From Spinactinospora alkalitolerans (GTDB lineage Bacteria; Actinomycetota; Actinomycetes; Streptosporangiales; Streptosporangiaceae): a DNA stretch of 64,000 nt. The DNA is taken from assembly GCF_013408795.1 (NCBI RefSeq), contig NZ_JACCCC010000001.1, positions 5,704,001 to 5,768,000 of the forward strand. The letters are read 5' to 3'. The notes beneath the pieces were generated by a model that worked only from the letters and a program-made list of their open reading frames with translations, had not been told where the DNA came from and made no database searches. Made by a program: the position numbers and the translations under genes. Positions 57,323 through 64,000 of this stretch are shown here, piece by piece (within the stretch, counting starts at the first letter, position 1; the number at the start of each line of letters is the position of its first letter).

Positions 57323-57405
57323 CGCCCTGTCAGGGCGGCCCACTGCAGTTCGATACACGGACCATCAGCAGAGTTATGTAGCACTGAAGCAGTGGCTTCT
57401 GACAT
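57274..57405 (-). CDS. Possible small ORF across the mini-CRISPR, 43 aa
   Basis: A minus-strand frame from ATG 57405 to a stop at 57274 would encode MSEATASVLHNSADGPCIEL, then QWAALTGRPNLHMRGEQLDQ, ending IVD. The ribosome binding site is weak. It lies between the predicted Cascade target and the mini-CRISPR. It may be chance, a decayed gene or a short toxin or leader peptide. Confidence 0.2.
   Translation of the reverse strand: MSEATASVLHNSADGPCIELQWAALTGRPNLHMRGEQLDQIVD
57319..57341 (+). terminator. Perfect 11-bp hairpin after the mini-CRISPR
   Basis: GGGCCGCCCTG and CAGGGCGGCCC are perfect complements separated by one T. The hairpin starts at the last bases of the second degenerate repeat and could end the crRNA-like transcript. 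No U-tract follows, as is usual for high-GC actinobacterial terminators. It would also form on a minus-strand transcript. Confidence 0.6.
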
Positions 57406-57480
57406 TTCTCGGAAGCACCCTTCGCTCCGAGCTCGAAAGAGGCCGCGTACTTGCCGTTAGTGCTAGAAGAAAGCTATCGG

Positions 57481-57494
57481 AAGGTTGCCGAGGA
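57481..57494 (+). promoter_or_regulatory. Predicted Cascade target: AAG PAM plus 11-nt seed match to the mini-CRISPR spacer
   Basis: AAG at 57481-57483 is followed by GTTGCCGAGGA at 57484-57494. The mini-CRISPR spacer begins with the same 11 bases at 57263-57273, directly after its handle G. Pairing stops at base 12, as expected for binding without DNA destruction. The site lies 20-33 bp past the cas3 stop, in the region where a promoter for cse1-cas2 should be. Confidence 0.7.
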
Positions 57495-57513
57495 CTTCTG
57501 CGGTTTCCGACTT

Positions 57514-60288
57514 TTACTTCTTCTCGATCAGCAGTCCCTGCTCACTGTCTAGGAGAAATACCTGGTCACGGATGCACACAGTCTCGATTTGGCCGTTTTC
57601 GGCCACACGGTGCGGCAGCAGCACCAGATTCTGCAGGTGCGGCTCCTTGCCCCACTCCTCTGGTGGCTTGTTGGCTTCCCCGCGCCCCTCCACGAGCTTG
57701 GCCCGCAGCGGGATGGTGTGGCGCATGACAGCGGCCCGCTGAGCGCGGGTGAACCGGCCCTGCTCATTGGGCTGGGGGAACGAGGGCCCGTCGGCGGCTC
57801 CGAGCCGGTAGGTTCCGTCCTGGTCGACGAAGCAGGGCAGGACGCGGACCGAGTCAGCGTCGAATCGGGTGGAGACGAGCTCTTCGGACACCTCTCGATC
57901 GGTGATCCTGTGCAGATGCTTCAGGCTCTCAGGCGTGTCGATCCCGAGCATGTCGGCGGCTTGCAGCTCGACGAGATTGGCACCGATGCGTTCGATCTCT
58001 GCAGACTCGAAGCCTTCGAGCAGCGGATCTTCGGGGCCGATGCCATCGCCGGGGTTAGCGGAGTCGACCATTCCTTGCACATGGTCAGGGATGCTGATCG
58101 GGTCGGCGCCCTGCTTGGTGAGGAGGCGTTGGGCACGGATGAGTGAGGCATGGGGGTAGACGTACTTCCACGCTTCAGGGATTCGAGGGGTATCCCCGCC
58201 GGGAGCGGTGAGCACTACGAGTCGTGGAGTTGCCGCCCATCCGGGACGTGACTTGTCGTTGCCCTTGTGCCTGTGCCCTCGGCCGGCTCGCTGCAACAGG
58301 AGTTCCATTGGGGCCAGGTCGCTGATGACCAGGTCGAAATCCACGTCGAGGCTCTGTTCGATGACCTGCGTTGCCACCAGAACGGAGGGTTTCGCCCGTT
58401 TCCCGTTCTTACCGAAGGCGGCGATCACCTTGTTGGTGATCTTTTCTCGCTGCTGTGCCGGGAAGCGGGAGTGCAGCAAGCGCAGCTCCGGAGGTTCATG
58501 GCCGGCTTCCGCCAGATCAGCGAACCATCCCCGTAGAGCCCGATACGTCTCTTGTGCCTGGGCCACCGTGGTGCAGATGACCGCCGCGCACCCGCCCTCT
58601 TCCACCAGCGGCTGCAATTCGGTGCGCAATGCCGGCAGCCGATCGACCAGATCACCTTCTCTGATCGTGAGCGGCCGCAGGGACACCGCAAGTTCGCGTC
58701 TGTCCTTCTCTGGCACCGGCACTGCTTCGGTGACCGGCTTGGGCATGTCGCGCTGCACGTAGGTCCAGCTCGGATACGTCTGCTCCAGATCTGGCGGAGC
58801 GGCGTTGCCGTCTCGCCCGAGGTAGGCGGCGGACAGTTCCTGAGCGACGTGTCGAGGCAGGGTGGCCGAAAGCAGGACGACCGGCGCTCCCAACTGACCA
58901 AGCCAGCTCAGTAGGATCGCCAAAAGCTTGCGCATGTACGGACTGAAGGCATGGACCTCGTCGATGATGACGGTCTTGTGCGCGAGTCCCAGCATCCGCA
59001 GCACGTTGTGGCGGACCGGTAGAACCGCCAGCAGCGCCTGGTCGATGGTGCCAACAGCAGCCGGGGCCAGCAGTCCCCGCTTGGCCCCGAGCAACCACTC
59101 GGTCACCGCAGTACGCAACCACTCGTCATCGCTGGATACCTCACCGGCATCCTCTGCCTGTTCTTTCCCCTCCAGCATCGAATAGATCGGACTCAGCCAT
59201 GCCATGCCGTGCAGCAGGGTGAGCGCGGCCGGGTCCGGGCTTCGGCGCCCCAGGTACTCCGAAAGACGGCGATACATCTGGTCAGCGGTCGCCATGGTTG
59301 GAAGAGCCACGTAGATTCCGGACGTGCCGGCCACATCGCCGATGATTCGAGCTGCATGGAAGGCGGTCTCCGTCTTCCCCGTGCCCATCGGCGCCGCGAT
59401 CATCAACAGCCCCGGTCCCGTGACCAAGCCGGGAAGCTTCTCGGCGATACCCGCTTGGAGAGCATTGGGAGGGAAAGGAAACTCCTGCTCAAAGCTCCCG
59501 CCCCGCAGTCGCAGCCGCATCAGGCCGGCATCGGCGACCAGCTTCGGCGCTTCGGCCAGTGATCCGCGGAAGAAGGACCGTAGTGACGCAAGATCTCCCG
59601 ATACCGGCCGATGCTTGAGGCGGCGCTTGATGAAGGGGATTTGGCTGGCCAGCCAGTCGGCCAAGATGATCAGGCCACACGCCAAGACGGCTGCATCGCG
59701 GCCAATCTGGGGCGGCGGCTCTGGTGATCCGAGTACCGACTGCACCGTCTTGAGCGTGGCAGTGCGCTGCTCATCCCATAGGCCATTGCCGATCCCCAGA
59801 TAGGGGCGCTTTTCCAGACGCACCTTACCGGGATCGACTTCGTGAAAGCAGCCATGGTGCCCACCGAGCAACTGAGCGACAAGCCGGGCAACCGGGGTAC
59901 GCCTCCCATCGGCATATCCGGCCTGCTGGAGGGCACTCGCCAGCCACAGGTGCGCAGCAACATCATGCCCGACCTTCCGGTCATCGGGGCTCAGCGGGTA
60001 CCCATGCGGAACAGACACCTGCCGCTGAAACGACGGGGTGATCTTACCGATATCGTGCAGACCTGCCCAAAATTCCAGCAGTCTGCCAGCATGGTCCACC
60101 GTGACTTCCATCTGCCGAGCCAGCCACCGGCGCATCCCGGCAGAAACCACATCACGCCACAGAATCCGCATAGCGGCCGCCGCGTCAAGCAGATGGCAGA
60201 CTAGAGGATAGCGCTCTTCGTCGAGGCCTCTCGATTTTCCCCATATCTGCAGGTCGACGCTCACCTCTCCTGCATCTTCAAATTCCAT
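57514..60288 (-). CDS. cas3: CRISPR-associated helicase-nuclease Cas3, type I-E
   Basis: The 924-aa protein has an N-terminal HD nuclease domain (YPLVCHLLDAAAAM; EFWAGLHDIGKITPSFQ). The SF2 helicase core carries Walker A (APMGTGKTETAFHAA), the DEVH box (TVIIDEVHAFSPYM), the LLSATLP motif and motif VI (LLLQRAGRGHRH). It degrades DNA bound by Cascade. ATG 60288 has GGAGGGG five bases upstream and is preferred to 60384. Its 3' end lies 20 bp from the predicted crRNA-like target. Confidence 0.95.
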   Translation of the reverse strand: MEFEDAGEVSVDLQIWGKSRGLDEERYPLVCHLLDAAAAMRILWRDVVSAGMRRWLARQMEVTVDHAGRLLEFWAGLHDIGKITPSFQRQVSVPHGYPLSPDDRKVGHDVAAHLWLASALQQAGYADGRRTPVARLVAQLLGGHHGCFHEVDPGKVRLEKRPYLGIGNGLWDEQRTATLKTVQSVLGSPEPPPQIGRDAAVLACGLIILADWLASQIPFIKRRLKHRPVSGDLASLRSFFRGSLAEAPKLVADAGLMRLRLRGGSFEQEFPFPPNALQAGIAEKLPGLVTGPGLLMIAAPMGTGKTETAFHAARIIGDVAGTSGIYVALPTMATADQMYRRLSEYLGRRSPDPAALTLLHGMAWLSPIYSMLEGKEQAEDAGEVSSDDEWLRTAVTEWLLGAKRGLLAPAAVGTIDQALLAVLPVRHNVLRMLGLAHKTVIIDEVHAFSPYMRKLLAILLSWLGQLGAPVVLLSATLPRHVAQELSAAYLGRDGNAAPPDLEQTYPSWTYVQRDMPKPVTEAVPVPEKDRRELAVSLRPLTIREGDLVDRLPALRTELQPLVEEGGCAAVICTTVAQAQETYRALRGWFADLAEAGHEPPELRLLHSRFPAQQREKITNKVIAAFGKNGKRAKPSVLVATQVIEQSLDVDFDLVISDLAPMELLLQRAGRGHRHKGNDKSRPGWAATPRLVVLTAPGGDTPRIPEAWKYVYPHASLIRAQRLLTKQGADPISIPDHVQGMVDSANPGDGIGPEDPLLEGFESAEIERIGANLVELQAADMLGIDTPESLKHLHRITDREVSEELVSTRFDADSVRVLPCFVDQDGTYRLGAADGPSFPQPNEQGRFTRAQRAAVMRHTIPLRAKLVEGRGEANKPPEEWGKEPHLQNLVLLPHRVAENGQIETVCIRDQVFLLDSEQGLLIEKK

Positions 60289-60404
60289 CAGCGCCCCTCC
60301 AGACACCCGTATGCGGCGAGCACCGCTGATACTAGACACAGGCAATGACACCGGAGCCTGCATACAACGCAAGGCTGAGAGCAACTGCAGTGCGCATCCA
60401 GACT

Positions 60405-60418
60405 GTTCTTAGAAGAAC
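60405..60418. promoter_or_regulatory. Inverted repeat upstream of cas3
   Basis: GTTCTT and AAGAAC form perfect 6-bp arms with a 2-bp gap, about 120 bp upstream of the cas3 start, in the 178-bp AT-richer gap between cas3 and array 3. This could be an operator for the cas operon. It does not fit the actinobacterial LexA box, whose arms are in the other order. No -10/-35 assignment is possible with confidence. Confidence 0.35.
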
Positions 60419-60466
60419 GACCGAGCCCTGCCCATAAGCAACCTTTTCTAAAGAGGTAAGTAGTAA

Positions 60467-62399
60467 GGCTCAACTCAACGTACGTGGAGAGCAGCGACCC
60501 CCCGCTGGCGATGAACCCGAGAACTCCCGGTTCACCTCCACGTGCGTGGAGAGCAGCCAGCATCATCGGTATGCTGCCCAAGCCCTTTCGGTTCACCTCC
60601 ACGTGCGTGGAGAACAGGTAGGCCGAGCGCGGTGGCGTGCGCCGCATCGCGGTTCACCTCCACGTGCGTGGAGAACAGCCGGGTTCGGCGTAGAACGCGA
60701 CCACGTCCAGCGGTTCACCTCCACGTGCGTGGAGAACAGGCGCCGCGCCGCCTGACGTGGGCCGAGACGCACTGGTTCACCTCCACGTGCGTGGAGAACA
60801 GGCGCGGGACTTGGTGTACCTCCGGTGGCTCCCCGGTTCACCTCCACGTGCGTGGAGAACAGTTCGAGAAGTCGCTGCCTCCGAAATTACCGACCGGTTC
60901 ACCTCCACGTGCGTGGAGAACAGACCCGGAGGAACGCAATGCCTAGCCGCCGACGCGGTTCACCTCCACGTGCGTGGAGAACAGCATAGGGCGGTACAAA
61001 CCATTCTGAACTCCACCGGTTCACCTCCACGTGCGTGGAGAACAGACCCCTTCCCGCCGAAGGATTCTTCTCTATCTCGGTTCACCTCCACGTGCGTGGA
61101 GAACAGGGTCGCCCTCCCCGCCGGAGCCGGAGTGGTGGCCGGTTCACCTCCACGTGCGTGGAGAACAGGGGCTTGCCGCCGCGGTCCTTCCACGGTTCGG
61201 CGGTTCACCTCCACGTGCGTGGAGAACAGCTCCTCCGCGGTCGTCTCTCTAGGGTCGCGGCCGGTTCACCTCCACGTGCGTGGAGAACAGGCACCCCAAC
61301 CCCTGAACCACACCCACCTTTGCGGTTCACCTCCACGTGCGTGGAGAACAGCAGAAACGCCGCGATGTCGGGGGTGCCTTCGACGGTTCACCTCCACGTG
61401 CGTGGAGAACAGGAACCCGGCTGCGGCAGCGGCAACTTCATCGGCGGTTCACCTCCACGTGCGTGGAGAACAGCTCCTCCGCGGTCGTCTCTCTAGGGTC
61501 GCGGCCGGTTCACCTCCACGTGCGTGGAGAACAGCAGGAGCTGCTGGCGGTGCCGCAGAACATCTTCGGTTCACCTCCACGTGCGTGGAGAACAGCCCCT
61601 CACGGGCCCGCTCGCCGTCGAAGCCACCGGTTCACCTCCACGTGCGTGGAGAACAGCTTTTGAAGGACGCTGACGAACTGTTGGAGTCCGGTTCACCTCC
61701 ACGTGCGTGGAGAACAGCAGGAGCTGCTGGCGGTGCCGCAGAACATCTTCGGTTCACCTCCACGTGCGTGGAGAACAGCAATTCCACTGAGACCATCAGG
61801 TCCGGTGGTCCGGTTCACCTCCACGTGCGTGGAGAACAGTACACCTGCTGTTCGGCACCAAGCTTGAGAACCGGTTCACCTCCACGTGCGTGGAGAACAG
61901 CCATGTTCCCTGTGTTCCCTATGTTCCCTGTGTGGTTCACCTCCACGTGCGTGGAGAACAGCGCCCCAGCGGGACACATCAAGGGGAACACTGCGGTTCA
62001 CCTCCACGTGCGTGGAGAACAGGGCACCGTTGCTCTCACGGATCAGCCCTCCACGGTCGTCCATGCGGTTCACCTCCACGTGCGTGGAGAACAGCGTTCC
62101 CTCCGCACGCGGCCGGATTCCAGCAGCGGTTCACCTCCACGTGCGTGGAGAACAGGAAGGACACCCGATGTACACATTGGCAGCGGTCGGTTCACCTCCA
62201 CGTGCGTGGAGAACAGACCAGGCGCTCGCACTCGAAGTCGAGCGCGATCGGTTCACCTCCACGTGCGTGGAGAACAGCGCCAGGCCACCATCCTGGGCGC
62301 CCACGACAGCGGTTCACCTCCACGTGCGTGGAGAACAGGGTACTCAGCGGCCCGTGATCGGCTACACCTCCGGTTCACCTCCACGTGCGTGGAGAACAG
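60467..62399 (-). CRISPR. CRISPR array 3, type I-E, 32 repeats, GGAGAACAG variant
   Basis: Repeats start at 60467 and then mostly every 61 bp to 62372. The first is degenerate (trailer end). The first and second end GGAGAGCAG, like arrays 1 and 2; all thirty others end GGAGAACAG. Most spacers are 33 bp; two are 34 bp plus the 34-bp first one, and one is 44 bp (62023-62066). Two spacers occur twice: 61230-61262 equals 61474-61506, and 61535-61567 equals 61718-61750. The leader copy lies at the right end. Confidence 0.98.
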
Positions 62400-62463
62400 A
62401 CTTGTTGACCTGCGATTTCACAAAAGCACATTACCGTTTTCATGTCTAAGTTCAACGAACCGG
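62400..62463 (-). promoter_or_regulatory. CRISPR leader of array 3, derived from a cas2 3' end
   Basis: The first 42 bases match the array 2 leader at all but three positions. Read on the minus strand it still encodes a cas2-like tail (RHENGNVLL and stop), although no cas2 gene is present here. The leader was therefore copied together with the end of cas2. Confidence 0.75.
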
Positions 62464-62990
62464 GAACGGTCAGTAGTAACAGTCCCACCCCAGCCATCGC
62501 CGGGCGCGCAGCGCTGCCCGGTACCCCTGCGAGAGGTACACACCAGCACATCCCTCATACCTTTCACGCTCCTCAGATTCCCTGAAACGTAGATGGCCAG
62601 CCTGGTAGACGGATGCATAGAAATGCCCTGAACACAAGGCCTTGACACTGCCATCCGCTGACAGCGAGAACAAGACTGCCATTGCGGCCACCGTAGTGTG
62701 CACCAGTCCGAGTATGCGGAAGTAGGCACCACCGCGTTGATCATCGCTAGCGGTGGGCCCGCCACGATCAATCCCCACCGTAGCCTCGGAGAGGGCTCCA
62801 TTACCGGCCCATTTTCCTTGGGACCAGAGGGGGCAAGCGGCGGCTGAACGACGTGCCGAACACCTCACGAAAGAACGAGGCCCACGCTGGAGAGAGGCGG
62901 TGAGACATGAACATCTCCCACTCGCGGTTACCTTGGCAAGGCAGAAGCCACAGATCCGGAATCTGTATCCCCGAACAGCAGTGACAGCGT
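62464..62990. other. Region beside array 3, no gene assigned
   Basis: About 530 bp with lower GC than the flanks. A minus-strand frame stays open to 62470 (ending LRARRWLGWDCYY) but it is only the out-of-frame continuation of the broken DUF2637 gene and has no start signal of its own. It may hold decayed coding sequence. I see no repeat or RNA gene. Confidence 0.3.
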
Positions 62991-63744
62991 CTACCCGAAA
63001 CGACCTTGCTGTCCCCGCTGCTTGATCAGCCGTCCCCAGCGGTCCTTGCGGTCGAAGTGTGCGGCGATCTCTTTGCCACTGGGCAGTGAACCGTCCTTGC
63101 GCCGGTTGTCCAGCGCCCAGCGCCACGCCTCCAGCTGGATCCGTGGCACAGCCTCGAAGGACTCCGAAATATCCGAGACGGCCGCCTCCCCGCCATCGTC
63201 CGCCGCTTCGACCACCCGCAGTCGCGGACGCCGCTCCTCTTCCCCGTGTACAGGATCGCTGGCGGAGCGGCCAGCATGGGTGGACCCGACCTCGACAGCG
63301 GAGCCCGCTCTGCTCCGTGGGCTGCGCCTGCTCATCGCCTGCGATCGCGGTGCGTACGCCATGGGCACTCGCCTGGAACTCGCGCATGAGCAGTTCGTAG
63401 GCGCCCATCAGCGCGAAGCTCGGCCAGGCGTGGATCACCCGCGACCACAGGGCCGGGTCGGCGACCGCGACGTTGGCCGCGAGACTGGCCACGCTTCCCA
63501 GAACCAGCAGCGTCCACGGCAGCGCCCCGCCGTGGCGGCCGTGGCGGGCGTCGGTGAGCAGCGCCATCGACGAGGCCACGATCATCCCGCCGACCGACAG
63601 CGGGAGCAGGGCGGCTCGCCATCGCGGTTCACCGTGGCGCTGCGCCGGCTCGAGCATGTGCGAGTAGAACACCGCCGCCGCGATCACCGCCGGCAGCAGC
63701 ACCGCCAGGATCGTGGTCCACCGGGACCAGACAGACCGCTCCAC
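62991..63744 (-). pseudogene. DUF2637 (Spd-like) membrane protein, frameshifted
   Basis: The N-terminal part from GTG 63744 has the DUF2637 plan: four hydrophobic segments (TILAVLLPAVIAAAVFYSHM; LLPLSVGGMIVASSMALL; LLVLGSVASLAANVAVADP; WPSFALMGAYELLMREFQ). The C-terminal winged-helix segment (AWRWALDNRRKDGSLPSGKE, then RWGRLIKQRG) is intact in another frame ending at 62991. The break lies at about 63290-63320. Such proteins are carried by actinobacterial conjugative elements. Confidence 0.75.
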
Positions 63745-63861
63745 CGCGCGTCACCGCCCGTCCGGGGACGGGTGGTGACGCGCGGCCCGACTCCGGAAGC
63801 TCCACACGCTCCTCGATGACGAGCTGGCCCGCGTTCCCATCTACGTGGCACCCTGCACGGG

Positions 63862-64000
63862 ATGCCGACCCTGTGGTGCTCGACCAGTCCCAAGATCGAC
63901 GAGTACGAGAAGCTGGGGATGCTGGAGGCCGGGCCACAGCCGGCCGTGGCTCGGCCGACCCTGCTGATCGCCGGCAAGGAAGCGGCTCCACGACGTTCGG
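63862..64000 (+). CDS. Hypothetical protein, 5' part only
   Basis: An open frame from ATG 63862 runs to the window edge (MPTLWCSTSPKIDEYEKLGM, then LEAGPQPAVARPTLLIAGKE). The codon bias fits coding and no stop interrupts it, but the start may lie further upstream. Family unknown. Confidence 0.3.
   Translation, partial: MPTLWCSTSPKIDEYEKLGMLEAGPQPAVARPTLLIAGKEAAPRRS

Noticed and set aside
60467-62592. 611-aa repeat-rich ORF across array 3
   Set aside because: Same artefact: the repeat reads as FTSTCVEN, GSPPRAWRT and VHLHVRGEQ in rotation.
1-64000. tRNA, rRNA, riboswitch or origin sequences
   Set aside because: I saw no cloverleaf, ribosomal segment, known riboswitch core or DnaA-box cluster. 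A covariance-model search would be needed to exclude small RNAs.

Overview
The window is high-GC DNA from a spore-forming type of actinobacterium. GC-rich third codon positions, many ATGA/GTGA gene overlaps, XRE regulators paired with DUF397 and RsbW-like ATPases, PF04672 methyltransferases and a CYP157/CYP154-type P450 pair all fit Streptomyces or its relatives in Nocardiopsaceae/Streptosporangiales. I cannot fix the genus from this sequence alone.

Layout. 1-2.7 kb: minus-strand plasmid/ICE-like accessory genes (ArdC-like antirestriction protein and small unknowns). 3.4-13.3 kb: one compact minus-strand Tad/Flp pilus operon running lipoprotein, secreted protein, SAF/CpaB-like, CpaE-like ATPase, TadA, TadB, TadC, a 57-aa Flp-like pilin, three TadE/G pseudopilins, and a large membrane protein joining an OmpA-like domain to a BTAD regulator domain. 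13.7-22.3 kb: a P-loop kinase, a WhiJ-type trio (RsbW-like ATPase, XRE, DUF397), a DUF4041/MUG113 coiled-coil protein, an ABC exporter and an XRE regulator.

22.6-31.4 kb: a nine-gene plus-strand operon that looks biosynthetic. It encodes an SDR epimerase, a thymidylate-synthase homologue carrying the Asp typical of cytosine hydroxymethylases, an O-carbamoyltransferase, a GT-B glycosyltransferase, a radical SAM enzyme, a P-loop kinase, a methyltransferase, an APH-fold kinase and a sulfotransferase. The natural inference is a sulfated or glycosylated nucleoside built on a 5-hydroxymethyl (then carbamoyloxymethyl) pyrimidine. The P-loop kinase is almost identical to the inverted copy at 13.7 kb.

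32.5-42.9 kb: a second biosynthetic-looking operon with a CYP157-like P450 lacking EXXR, a normal CYP154-like P450, a DUF742 protein, a StyA-type flavin monooxygenase, a methyltransferase, a minimal KS-AT-(degenerate ACP) polyketide synthase and a PF04672 methyltransferase. Small accessory genes follow, including a 59-aa secreted peptide and several broken genes.

45.3-62.4 kb: a complete type I-E CRISPR-Cas locus. cas3-cse1-cse2-cas7-cas5-cas6e-cas1-cas2 run on the minus strand, with 99 repeats in three arrays; an ISL3-family element separates arrays 1 and 2. All arrays read right to left, shown by leader copies at their right ends and degenerate repeats at their left ends. The most striking item is between cas3 and cse1: a degenerate two-repeat mini-CRISPR on the opposite strand. 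Its hairpins and 8-nt 5' handle are intact. The first 11 nt of its 32-nt spacer match, next to a consensus AAG PAM, a site about 220 bp away in the same intergenic region. This looks like a built-in crRNA-like regulator of the cas genes. The window ends with a frameshifted DUF2637 (Spd-like) gene, again hinting at mobile-element surroundings.
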